DNA of 21,513 bases, from contig CAZJZQ010000056.1 in assembly GCA_964550535.1 (NCBI GenBank), positions 1 to 21,513 on the forward strand, given 5' to 3'. The stretch is from UBA7672 sp964550535. Lineage in GTDB: Bacteria > Pseudomonadota > Alphaproteobacteria > Caulobacterales > Hyphomonadaceae. The position numbers were made by a program, and so were the translations under genes. A model generated the notes under the pieces. That model made no database searches. It was not told the DNA's origin and saw only the letters and a program-made list of their open reading frames with translations. The stretch's first letter is position 1. Each line of letters begins with the position of its first letter. This document shows positions 14,836 through 20,967 of this stretch, one piece after another.

Positions 14836-14988
14836 CGAGTACGACGAGACATTCCGTTCACCGGAGCACGCCCGATGCAGGAAGCGGGAAGCAATTCCTG
14901 CGTAAGGCGATCCGGCAGCGGTACGTCCGCGCCGAGGGTTGCAGCTGAGGGCGGTTCGGACACCCTCAAAAAGATGCAAATGACTTGC
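14791..14988 (-). ncRNA. Candidate Fur-controlled small RNA, about 200 nt
   Basis: A promoter-like pair on the minus strand (TTGCAA at 15024-15019, 17-bp spacer, TAATTC at 15001-14996) would start a transcript near 14988 that ends at the terminator 14791-14835. Within it are two further perfect hairpins. TGAGGG/CCCTCA (14946-14951 with 14963-14968) is near the 5' end. GCAGGAA/TTCCTGC (14877-14883 with 14895-14901) has loop TTGCTTCCCGC on the RNA strand. The pyrimidine-rich loops (CUUCCC, UCUCUC) are the kind used for pairing with ribosome binding sites. Two Fur-like dyads overlap the -35 and the start point. No convincing ORF with a ribosome binding site fits: the only long frame runs on through the terminator and over the VOC gene. 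All elements are seen; the RNA itself is inferred. Confidence 0.4.
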
Positions 14989-14989
14989 A
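14975..14989. promoter_or_regulatory. Fur-like dyad A
   Basis: TGCAAATGACTTGCA has perfect TGCAA/TTGCA ends around a 5-bp centre. It resembles the TGCAA-type Fur/Mur boxes reported in alphaproteobacteria. It shares 12 of 15 positions with dyad B and lies at the predicted start point of the candidate small RNA. Confidence 0.5.
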
Positions 14990-15019
14990 GAAGCAGAATT
15001 AGCCTGCGATCTCGCCAAT

Positions 15020-15034
15020 TGCAAGTGAGTCGCA
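15020..15034. promoter_or_regulatory. Fur-like dyad B
   Basis: TGCAAGTGAGTCGCA lies within TTGCAAGTGAGTCGCAA (15019-15035). It overlaps the proposed -35 element (15019-15024). The centre is 45 bp from dyad A, and the pair brackets the promoter, as in a double-operator repression layout. Regulator identity (Fur family) is inferred from the motif only. Confidence 0.5.
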
Positions 15035-15075
15035 ACAATTTTTTCGGAAGACAAAAAGCTCTTTCAAATCAGGGT

Positions 15076-15110
15076 AAAAAAGAGACGCCGGCCCTTGGGG
15101 GACCGGCGTC
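15076..15110 (-). terminator. Rho-independent terminator of the microprotein transcript
   Basis: GACGCCGG and CCGGCGTC (15084-15091 with 15103-15110) form a perfect 8-bp stem, extended by CCC/GGG inside. On the minus strand it is followed by TCTTTTTTA. It can only serve a minus-strand transcript coming from 15111 upward, which supports the small gene at 15267-15398. Confidence 0.85.
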
Positions 15111-15266
15111 AGGTGCGTCTGATGCGAATGGGGAGGAGAGTATCCGCACCGCGCTAGGGCGCCGTACGCGGGCGCCAAGATGAAAACCGGACCGGCAGGA
15201 GCGCCTCATGGGGGAGGAAGGCTTTTACTCCGCCAGGCCGGATTTTTAGTCAGTCAGCTCAACCGG

Positions 15267-15398
15267 TTAGCCCGCAATGCGCGAGCCGGCGCTGGCGAGG
15301 AAAAACAACAGGGCCGTACCGGCGAGGGAGAGCGGCAGGGCGATCAGAAGGGCAAAAAGGTCTGCCCGGCTTTCAACGAGTTTGGGGAGGAAGGTCAT
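15267..15398 (-). CDS. Membrane microprotein, 43 residues
   Basis: The ATG at 15398 has GGAG seven bases upstream. The product starts MTFLPKLVESRADLFALLIA and continues LPLSLAGTALLFFLASAG, ending SRIAG. It consists of a short amphipathic start and one or two closely spaced hydrophobic helices, with no cysteine. A promoter-like TTGCGC/TTATAT pair (about 15515-15488) lies upstream and an intrinsic terminator (15076-15110) downstream, so it has a complete small transcription unit. About 155 nt of apparently untranslated sequence precede the terminator. I do not recognise the family. It could be a small subunit or regulator of a membrane complex, or the peptide of a toxin-like system. No partner is visible. 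Confidence 0.5.
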   Translation of the reverse strand: MTFLPKLVESRADLFALLIALPLSLAGTALLFFLASAGSRIAG

Positions 15399-15412
15399 GG
15401 GGAGGCTCCGTA

Positions 15413-15481
15413 TCATCTGTTTTCGAGGTCTCTATCGGCCTCGTGTTTGTCGAACGGCGGGTTGGTGTTCTCTCCGTTCAT
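15413..15481 (-). CDS. Possible 22-codon leader ORF before the microprotein
   Basis: The ORF encodes MNGENTNPPFDKHEADRDLE followed by NR and ends 14 bp before the microprotein start, in a different frame. It is strongly hydrophilic and has only a weak GAG ribosome binding site. It starts about seven bases after the predicted -10 hexamer, so it would be almost leaderless. It could be a leader peptide, the cytosolic start of a once longer membrane protein separated by a frameshift, or chance. Confidence 0.22.
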   Translation of the reverse strand: MNGENTNPPFDKHEADRDLENR

Positions 15482-15514
15482 GACTCTATATAACTTATCA
15501 GTGAGGGAAGCGCA

Positions 15515-15622
15515 ATGAACAAAATCAAAAATGTTCAATATTTCTGCTGCGGAGCGGCATTGGCTGCACTAAGCAGCGGGCGCACAGGCGCGACGGCGCA
15601 ATCAAACACCTGGAATCAATGA
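15515..15622 (+). pseudogene. Orphan signal peptide: 35-codon remnant of an exported protein
   Basis: ATG 15515 has AGGGA seven bases upstream. The product reads MNKIKNVQYFCCGAALAALS, then SGRTGATAQSNTWNQ and a stop. It has the three parts of a signal peptide: a basic start, a hydrophobic core and a small-residue ATAQ cleavage region. Only a few residues follow. Starts of this kind are common in TonB-dependent receptors of this bacterial group, and the TetR gene follows on the opposite strand 13 bp later. I read it as the 5' end left after deletion of a larger gene, although a tiny secreted peptide is possible. Confidence 0.35.
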
Positions 15623-15635
15623 TTTTTATGGAAAA

Positions 15636-16238
15636 CTAGCGCCGGGCGGCCAGACCGGTGAAAATCAGCCGGAGCACACCGTCCAGCTCGCCCTGAAGGG
15701 CCTCCAGCCTTTCCGTTGTCCACAATTGAGGGAAACGGAACTTCATTGCAGCGCACTGCACAAGATCGGCAGTGATCGCCACGCTGGCCGGCAGCATGAA
15801 ATCACCCGCTTCGGCGCCCTGTTCCAGGACTGCCTCGATATAGCGGCGCTCCTGTCCGTATTCCTCGGCCAGATATTCAGGCCGTTCGCGGGCCAGGATC
15901 TGGGCCAGTTCCATCAGTTTGGGATGCTTTTCGAAAGTGCGGAAACTGCGCTCCAGCCGGGAATTGAGGATGTCGTAGAGCTTGCGCGAGGCCGAACGCC
16001 CGGCGTCGTTCACGATATCACGGAAATTGCTGTGGGATTCAGCAGCATAGTTACGCGACATCGCCTCGGCGATATCGATCTTGGAGGGGAAAAAGCGATA
16101 GATGTTACCTGCCGACATGCCGCAGTCTGCGGCGATCTCGGTCATGGTGGTCTTGCCGTAGCCATAATGAAGGATACGTTCGGCCGCCGCTTTAAGGATC
16201 GCCTCGCGGGGATCGGCCTTGTCGATGGTTTCAGCCAT
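15636..16238 (-). CDS. TetR/AcrR family transcriptional regulator
   Basis: The protein has 200 residues from ATG 16238 (MAETIDKADPREAILKAAAE). The longer frame extends through the gpsA start and has no support. The TetR DNA-binding domain is plain: REAILKAAAERILHYGYGKT, TMTEIAADCGMSAGNIYRFF and PSKIDIAEAM (about 11-60), with the second HTH helix around SAGNIYRFF. The C-terminal ligand domain (about 70-200) is helical and cannot be matched to a ligand. The ribosome binding site is weak (AGAAG). It is divergent from gpsA, with a dyad in the shared 122-bp region. Its natural target may have been the truncated exported-protein gene at 15515, or an unlinked gene. Confidence 0.93.
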   Translation of the reverse strand: MAETIDKADPREAILKAAAERILHYGYGKTTMTEIAADCGMSAGNIYRFFPSKIDIAEAMSRNYAAESHSNFRDIVNDAGRSASRKLYDILNSRLERSFRTFEKHPKLMELAQILARERPEYLAEEYGQERRYIEAVLEQGAEAGDFMLPASVAITADLVQCAAMKFRFPQLWTTERLEALQGELDGVLRLIFTGLAARR

Positions 16239-16292
16239 GTCGTCGCTTCTGCGCTGGATTGATCGCACTTCCGGCGTCCAGAACCCCCATAA

Positions 16293-16338
16293 CCGGGAAT
16301 CCTGAACATTCAATGCAATCTTCAGAAATAATACCCGG
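16293..16338. promoter_or_regulatory. Nested inverted repeats in the tetR-gpsA intergenic region
   Basis: CTGAA/TTCAG (16302-16306 with 16321-16325) lies within CCGGG/CCCGG (16293-16297 with 16334-16338). TGAACATTCA sits at the left inner arm. Spacing of the outer arms is unequal (4 against 8 bp), so only part of this may be an operator. It is a candidate binding site for the adjacent TetR protein. Confidence 0.3.
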
Positions 16339-16360
16339 AAACGGCGAATTGTTCCAGCAC

Positions 16361-17338
16361 ATGGGAGTCGCAGGGGCTGGCGCGTGGGGAACCGCCCTCG
16401 CCGTGTGCGCCCTGACGGCCGGGCGCGAGGTGCATGTCTGGGCGCGCGAACCGGATGTGGCGGCGGCGCTGTCGGCGGGTGAAGGCAATCCCGCCTTCCT
16501 GCCGGGCCTGCCTCTGCCGCCCCTCCCCGCCTCCACCGATCTGGCGGACCTCGCCCGGTGCGACGCCATCCTCGCCGTCGCCCCGGCCCAGCATCTGCGC
16601 GCAACCCTCCGCGCTCTCAAACCGCACCTGAAACCCGGCACGCCGGTGGCGCTGTGCGCGAAAGGGATCGAGCGCGGCACGCTGAAACTGATGACCGAAG
16701 TGCTGGCCGAGGAATTGCCGCAGGCTTCGCCCGCTGTTCTCTCCGGTCCTTCCTTTGCGTCCGATGTGGCGCGCGGCCTGCCCACCGCCGTCACGCTCGC
16801 CTGCCCGGATCAGGCGACGGGTGAAGCGTGGATGCGTTCGATCGGGCGTCCGCATTTCCGCACCTACTGGACCGACGACCTCACCGGCGCCGAAGCCGGC
16901 GGCGCGGTGAAGAACGTGCTGGCCATCGCGTGCGGCGTCGCGGAGGGCATGGGCCTTGGCCGCTCCGCCCATGCGGCGCTGATCGCGCGCGGCTTTGCGG
17001 AGATGACGCGGCTGGGCGTGCGACTCGGCGGGCGGCCTGAAACGCTCGCCGGTCTGTGCGGGCTGGGCGATCTGGTGCTCACCTGCTCCAGCCCGCAATC
17101 GCGCAATATGAGTTTCGGCATGGAGATCGCGCATGGTGGCGATCCGAGGGAGATTCTCGCCGCGCGCAAGGCCGTCACCGAAGGCGCGGAAACCGCGCCC
17201 GCCGTCGTCGCGCTGGCGCAGAAGCTTGGCGTGAACCTGCCGATCTGCGAAACCGTGCTCGCGCTGATCGAGGGCCGCGCCAGTCTCGCCGAAGCGCTCG
17301 ACAGCCTGCTCAACCGTCCTTTCGGGAAAGAAGCCTGA
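16361..17338 (+). CDS. gpsA: Glycerol-3-phosphate dehydrogenase [NAD(P)+]
   Basis: The protein has 325 residues. It reduces dihydroxyacetone phosphate to sn-glycerol 3-phosphate, the backbone precursor of phospholipids, in the cytosol. The Rossmann motif GVAGAGAWGTALAVCAL opens the protein, GPSFASDVARGLPTAVTLA and GGAVKNVLAIACGVAEG (catalytic Lys) are in the centre, and CGLGDLVLTCSSPQSRNMSFG is the C-terminal domain signature. The start is either ATG 16361 (MGVAGAG) or TTG 16349, which would give the family-like MFQHMGVAGAG. The stop TGA overlaps the next gene's ATG (TGATG), so the YciI-like protein is co-translated. Confidence 0.96.
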   Translation: MGVAGAGAWGTALAVCALTAGREVHVWAREPDVAAALSAGEGNPAFLPGLPLPPLPASTDLADLARCDAILAVAPAQHLRATLRALKPHLKPGTPVALCAKGIERGTLKLMTEVLAEELPQASPAVLSGPSFASDVARGLPTAVTLACPDQATGEAWMRSIGRPHFRTYWTDDLTGAEAGGAVKNVLAIACGVAEGMGLGRSAHAALIARGFAEMTRLGVRLGGRPETLAGLCGLGDLVLTCSSPQSRNMSFGMEIAHGGDPREILAARKAVTEGAETAPAVVALAQKLGVNLPICETVLALIEGRASLAEALDSLLNRPFGKEA

Positions 17339-17622
17339 TGCCGCTCTATGCTTTCTACGGTCTCGACAAGCCTGGCGCTCTGGAGCTGCGCAAGGCGACG
17401 CGCCCGGCGCACCTCGAATGGATCGCCGCTTTCGGCGCGGCGGTGAAGATGGGCGGGCCGATGCTGGCCGAGGACGGCCAGACGCCCGTAGGTTCGCTGA
17501 TCGTGATGGAGTTCGACTCGCTGGAAACCGCGAAGACCACTTTCGCGCAGGATCCCTACGCAAAAGCCGGCCTGTGGGCCACCGCCGACGTGCGGCCGTT
17601 CAACTGGATATTGAAGACGTGA
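17338..17622 (+). CDS. YciI-like protein
   Basis: The protein has 94 residues starting MPLYAFYGLDKPGALELRKA. Its ATG overlaps the gpsA stop by one base. The YCII-family dimeric ferredoxin-like fold is recognised by RPAHLEWIAAFGAAVKMGGPML (His plus GGP turn), the GSLIVMEFDSLETAKTTFAQDPYAKAGL segment and a final RPFNWI. The gpsA-yciI order is common in alphaproteobacteria (recollection). The function of most family members is unknown. A few related proteins are dehalogenase-like or bind small molecules, and no substrate is implied here. Confidence 0.93.
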   Translation: MPLYAFYGLDKPGALELRKATRPAHLEWIAAFGAAVKMGGPMLAEDGQTPVGSLIVMEFDSLETAKTTFAQDPYAKAGLWATADVRPFNWILKT

Positions 17623-17672
17623 GGCGAGAGGGCTTGCTGTCAAAGCGGATCGCCAACGCGCCTTACTTTCGC

Positions 17673-17812
17673 ACTCTTCCCCCGCTTGCGGGAGAAGTAC
17701 GGCGAAGCCGGGATGGGGGCGAGCGTCGAGGGGATTGTTTGCGGAGAGAGTCCCCTTGGGGCGCGCGCCCATCATCCCTTCGGGGCGCTTCCCTCGCAAG
17801 CGGGGGAAGAGT
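17673..17812. repeat. 140-bp palindromic intergenic element with perfect 18-bp terminal inverted repeats
   Basis: ACTCTTCCCCCGCTTGCG (17673-17690) is repeated in inverse at 17795-17812 without mismatch. Inside, each half continues with a diverged GGGAAG-GGCGAAGCC-GGGATGG type block, including small nested hairpins (GGCGAAGCC and CCCGAAGGG). It carries no ORF of its own and lies between the YciI-like gene and the exported methyltransferase gene, ending 32 bp before the latter's start. Similar REP/MITE-like elements are frequent between genes in alphaproteobacteria. No target duplication is obvious. It may act as a terminator for gpsA-yciI and replace the native promoter of the next gene. Confidence 0.85.
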
Positions 17813-17843
17813 TGCCCGCGCCGCCTGTTGCGCGCCGCAAACA

Positions 17844-18590
17844 ATGCGAACCTCAACTCTACGCGCAACCGTACTCACCCTGCTTCTCTGCCTCGCAGCG
17901 CTCACCCCGCCCGCCCTCGCACAAACCCCAATCGACACCGTTCTCGCCGATCGCACGCGCCCGCAGGAACACCGGCTGCGCGACGAAACGCGCGGCGTGC
18001 GCGCCATTCTTGATGCGGCGGACGCCAGACCCGGCGAGCGCGTGCTCGATATGGGATCGGGCGGCGGTTATCTCGCGCTGATCCTCGCGGGACTGGTGGG
18101 CGCGAGCGGACAAGTGGACGTTCACAACACGCCGGGTTGGGTCGCGCAGTTTCCGGGCATGGACCCCGATATCCTACAGAGGCGCATCGGCCGGCCGAAC
18201 ATCGGCTATATCGTTTCGCGCTGGGATGATCCGCCCGGCGAACCCAACACCTATGACCTGATCGTGCTGGGCCAAGTTTATCACGACGCCATTCTCGAAG
18301 CCGCGAACATGCAGGCGATGAATGCGCGGATGTTCGATCTGCTGAAGCCTGGCGGCCGCGTGGTGATCGAGGATCATGACGCCGATCCCGCCATGCCCAT
18401 CGGCAAGCAGGCCGGCCTGCACCGCGTGGCCCGCGCCGCCGTGATCGCGCAGATGGAGGCTGCGGGCTTTATCACGCGCGACACCCTGCTGATCGCGACG
18501 GGCAAGGACGATTACCGTTTCAACGTCTTCCGTCCCGGCCTGCGCGGCCGCACCGACCGGTTCGTGATCGCGTTCGAGAAGCCCGCCTGA
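17844..18590 (+). CDS. Exported class I SAM-dependent methyltransferase-like protein
   Basis: The protein has 248 residues from ATG 17844. The frame is open further upstream through the repeat, but only this start gives a signal peptide (MRTSTLRATVLTLLLCLAAL, cleavage near ALA/QTP). The SAM-binding motif GERVLDMGSGGGYLALILA is at about 65-83, and later strands YDLIVLGQVYHD and LKPGGRVVIEDHDAD fit a class I fold. The C-terminus resembles the predicted methyltransferase group COG4798. SAM is not expected in the periplasm, so either the signal peptide keeps it membrane-bound with a cytosolic face, or the fold serves another purpose. The ribosome binding site is weak. It may depend on the upstream repeat for expression. 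Confidence 0.9.
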   Translation: MRTSTLRATVLTLLLCLAALTPPALAQTPIDTVLADRTRPQEHRLRDETRGVRAILDAADARPGERVLDMGSGGGYLALILAGLVGASGQVDVHNTPGWVAQFPGMDPDILQRRIGRPNIGYIVSRWDDPPGEPNTYDLIVLGQVYHDAILEAANMQAMNARMFDLLKPGGRVVIEDHDADPAMPIGKQAGLHRVARAAVIAQMEAAGFITRDTLLIATGKDDYRFNVFRPGLRGRTDRFVIAFEKPA

Positions 18591-18651
18591 CCGGACGGCG
18601 GCGCCCCTCACCCATTCCGTAACGGCACGCGCACACGCGCGCGAAGGTGTT

Positions 18652-18668
18652 GCCATCGCAGCGATGGC
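18652..18668. other. Perfect 8-bp inverted repeat between methyltransferase and serine hydrolase genes
   Basis: GCCATCGC and GCGATGGC are separated by a single A (a real hairpin would open to a 3-nt or larger loop). It lies 62 bp past the methyltransferase stop and 69 bp before the serine hydrolase start. There is no T-run. It could be an operator or weak terminator. Confidence 0.3.
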
Positions 18669-18736
18669 GCATGATTGTCTGCGTCGGGACATGGCCCCGC
18701 GCGCAGCGGCCAGCAGATCACCGGGAGGGCCCCATC

Positions 18737-20107
18737 ATGCTTCATCGCAAACTTCCGGCCGCAATTTTTGCGGCTGCGCTTCTGGCCGCGTGCAGCACCG
18801 CGCCATCGGCGCAGACCGTTGCGGCGCAATCCGCCCCTCACGCCGCGAAGACACAAGCCGCGCCACGCAATCTCTCCGTCACGGCCAGCCCGGAATCCCT
18901 CGGTTTCGATCCGGCGCGTCTGCAAAAGCTGGATGACTACATGGCCGGCGCCGTCAGCTCGGGCCGCGTTGCCGGCATGACCACGCTCCTTGCACGCCAC
19001 GGCCAGATCGTCAGCTTCAACAAATACGGCAAGGCCAGTCTGGAGAGCGGCGTCGATGTCAAGGACGACACCATTTTCCGCATCTATTCGATGACCAAGC
19101 CGGTCACCGGCGTCGCGATGATGATCCTGTTCGAGGAAGGCAAATGGCGCCTCGACGATCCGGTCACGCGCTACGTGCCCGAGTTCAAGAACCTGCGCGT
19201 CTTGAAGTCCATCAACGCCGACGGTTCGGTGGTGCTGGAGGACATGAAACGCCCGCCCACCATGCGCGAAGTCATGTCCCACACCGCGGGCTTCGGCTAC
19301 GGCCTCACGGAAGAACACCCCATCGACAAGATGTTCCGCGAGAAGGAAGTTCTCTCCTCCACCAGCATGCAGCAGATGATCGACCGCATCGCCGGCATCC
19401 CGCTGATGTTCCAGCCGGGGACAAGCTGGTACTATTCTTCCGCCGTCGACATTCAGGGCTATATCGTCGAAAAGCTTTCGGGCCAGACGCTCGGCGCCTT
19501 CATGCAGGACCGCATCTTCGCGCCGCTGAAAATGCCCGACACCGCTTTCTACACCGGCGCGGACAAGGCCAGCCGCCTCGCGGCCGTCTATGTCTGGGAT
19601 GGCGACCAGTCGAAGATCGTCGAGGCGAAGACCCTGTTCGGCATCGCCATGCCCGACTACACCAAGCCGCAGCCCGTGGAGAGCGGCGGCGGCGGCCTCG
19701 TCTCCACCACCATGGACTATGCGCGCTTCAGCCAGATGCTGGCCAATGGCGGCGAACTTGACGGCGCGCGCATTCTCGCCCCGGCTACGGTCGAGCTGAT
19801 GGGCACGAACGTCATCCCGAAAAACGTCCTCGTCTCCAACAACGGCACGGGCGTCGCCTCGTTCAATGAAGCGGTCGGTTTCGGCCTCGACTTCCAGGTT
19901 GTCACCGACGCGCGCGCGTCCGGCTCGTTGCAGGGCGACGGCTCGATCAGCTGGGGCGGCGCGGCGGGCACGTGGTTCTGGGTTGATCCGGCCAACGACC
20001 TGATCTTTGTCGGCATGATCCAGCGCATGGGCGGAACCGGCGGCGACGACCTCGGCACGATGGCCCGCACGTTGACTTACCAGGCGCTGACCGATCCCGG
20101 GAAGTGA
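18737..20107 (+). CDS. Serine hydrolase lipoprotein (beta-lactamase/class C, EstB-like fold)
   Basis: The protein has 456 residues. ATG 18737 follows GGGAGGG and opens a lipoprotein signal (MLHRKLPAAIFAAALLAACS, lipid Cys19), so the longer frame from 18647 is rejected. The catalytic SxxK is RIYSMTK (Ser118, Lys121). The second motif is WYYSSAVD, with Tyr233-Ser-Ser where penicillin-binding enzymes have Tyr-x-Asn. MSHTAGFGYG, PGTSWYY and GGLVSTTMDYARF are typical of the beta-lactamase-related esterase group (COG1680). WGGAAGTWFWVDP near the end is the KTG/HTG equivalent. It probably hydrolyses esters or peptides in the periplasm, and the substrate is unknown. A true antibiotic-resistance enzyme is unlikely from the motifs. 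Confidence 0.93.
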   Translation: MLHRKLPAAIFAAALLAACSTAPSAQTVAAQSAPHAAKTQAAPRNLSVTASPESLGFDPARLQKLDDYMAGAVSSGRVAGMTTLLARHGQIVSFNKYGKASLESGVDVKDDTIFRIYSMTKPVTGVAMMILFEEGKWRLDDPVTRYVPEFKNLRVLKSINADGSVVLEDMKRPPTMREVMSHTAGFGYGLTEEHPIDKMFREKEVLSSTSMQQMIDRIAGIPLMFQPGTSWYYSSAVDIQGYIVEKLSGQTLGAFMQDRIFAPLKMPDTAFYTGADKASRLAAVYVWDGDQSKIVEAKTLFGIAMPDYTKPQPVESGGGGLVSTTMDYARFSQMLANGGELDGARILAPATVELMGTNVIPKNVLVSNNGTGVASFNEAVGFGLDFQVVTDARASGSLQGDGSISWGGAAGTWFWVDPANDLIFVGMIQRMGGTGGDDLGTMARTLTYQALTDPGK

Positions 20108-20203
20108 CCTCAGGATTGCGGCAGCGCTGCTGACTGCGGGCAATACGCCGTGCTGGAAACCGCCGGCGACATCAGCATCATCCAGGCGGATGATGCTCGT
20201 TAG
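20108..20203 (+). pseudogene. Possible 3' remnant of a deleted gene
   Basis: Directly after the hydrolase stop, the same frame stays open for 31 codons and ends in TAG. Its last part reads QYAVLETAGDISIIQADDAR, which has natural protein character. It resembles the C-terminal strand seen in DUF421 (YetF-like) proteins, where AVLE.DG.ISVI is common. There is no start codon with a ribosome binding site. I see the open frame and the residue pattern; the DUF421 origin is a guess. Confidence 0.25.
20174..20197. terminator. Perfect 10-bp hairpin between convergent genes
   Basis: AGCATCATCC (20174-20183) and GGATGATGCT (20188-20197) enclose an AGGC loop. It lies between the serine hydrolase gene (plus) and trmB (minus), where a bidirectional end of transcription is useful. 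The T-run is poor in both directions, so termination strength is uncertain. Confidence 0.45.
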
Positions 20204-20209
20204 CCGCGA

Positions 20210-20923
20210 TCAGCCCCCGAACACGAAATCCAGGAACACCGGCGCGCAGTCGCCGAGCCGCTTTTCCTGATAGCGTGTCGTCACATGATCGGCCGGCGGC
20301 GCGCGCCAGTCATCGGCGCGAGCCGCCACCCATTCGAATCGCCCGTTACGCGTGATGTCGAACAGCGCGCGGTTGGCGTAGTCGGCCCAGTCCGTCGCAA
20401 ACCTCAACCGTGCGCCCGGTTGCAACACGCGCGCCAGCGCCTCCAGGAACTCCGGCTGGATCAGTCGTCGCTTGCGGTGCCGCGTCTTGGGCCACGGATC
20501 GGGGAACAGGATGAACACCCGCGCGATGGATTGCGGCGCCAGTTGTTCCACCAGCTCCCGCGCATCGCCGCGCCGCAGCCGCACATTGGTCAGCCCCTGC
20601 TCGTCCACCTGCGTCAGCAGTTTCGCTACGCCGTCGATGAACGGCTCCGCGCCGATGATCCCCACATCACGATGCCGCGCCGTCTGTCCCGCCAGATGTT
20701 CGCCCCCGCCGAACCCGATCTCCAGCCACACCTCGCGCGCCTCCGCGAACAGGGTGCGCGGCGCCAGTTCTCCCGGCGCAGTTAGCGGCACGGCGATGCG
20801 GGGCAGCAGCTCGTCCACCAACCCTTGCTGCCGCGCCGACAATGGCTTGCCAGCGGCGCGGCCATAGAGGCGGTGTTTGGGGTGATGGTCTTCAGGCGGG
20901 TTGGTCATCAGGCGCTCATACAC
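20210..20923 (-). CDS. trmB: tRNA (guanine-N7-)-methyltransferase
   Basis: The protein has 237 residues from ATG 20923. ATG 20908 (MTNPPEDHHPKHRLYG) is an equally plausible start. The 20923 start has GGGA seven bases upstream, and the 20908 start has only GAG. It methylates G46 in the variable loop of tRNAs, using SAM. The SAM motif EVWLEIGFGGGEHLAGQ and the family signature FILFPDPWPKTRHRKRRLI are both complete, and the C-terminal RFATDWADYANRAL is typical. It is the next gene after gyrB-like (44 bp apart, same strand), so the two may share a transcript. Confidence 0.95.
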   Translation of the reverse strand: MYERLMTNPPEDHHPKHRLYGRAAGKPLSARQQGLVDELLPRIAVPLTAPGELAPRTLFAEAREVWLEIGFGGGEHLAGQTARHRDVGIIGAEPFIDGVAKLLTQVDEQGLTNVRLRRGDARELVEQLAPQSIARVFILFPDPWPKTRHRKRRLIQPEFLEALARVLQPGARLRFATDWADYANRALFDITRNGRFEWVAARADDWRAPPADHVTTRYQEKRLGDCAPVFLDFVFGG

Positions 20924-20967
20924 GCGTCCCGTCCGGCGCGTCCACTATTCCGCCAGCTCCCGCCAGC

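Noticed and set aside
14124..15038. 304-codon minus-strand frame covering the candidate small RNA and the VOC gene
   Set aside because: It runs through a strong terminator, overlaps the VOC gene in another frame and has no ribosome binding site. The product has no family look.
14773..15054. Short minus-strand frame in the Fur-like region, tested as HemP or bacterioferritin-associated ferredoxin
   Set aside because: It lacks the YRLR.TR.GKL HemP ending and the Cys motif of Bfd, and crosses the hairpins.
15180..15518. 112-codon plus-strand frame
   Set aside because: Antisense to the microprotein; no ribosome binding site, mixed composition. The terminator at 15076-15110 shows the minus strand is the transcribed one.
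16322..17563. 413-codon minus-strand frame
   Set aside because: Shadow of gpsA, whose Rossmann and catalytic motifs are intact on the plus strand.
18608..20143. 511-codon open frame on the minus strand
   Set aside because: Antisense shadow of the serine hydrolase, with no ribosome binding site or recognisable fold.
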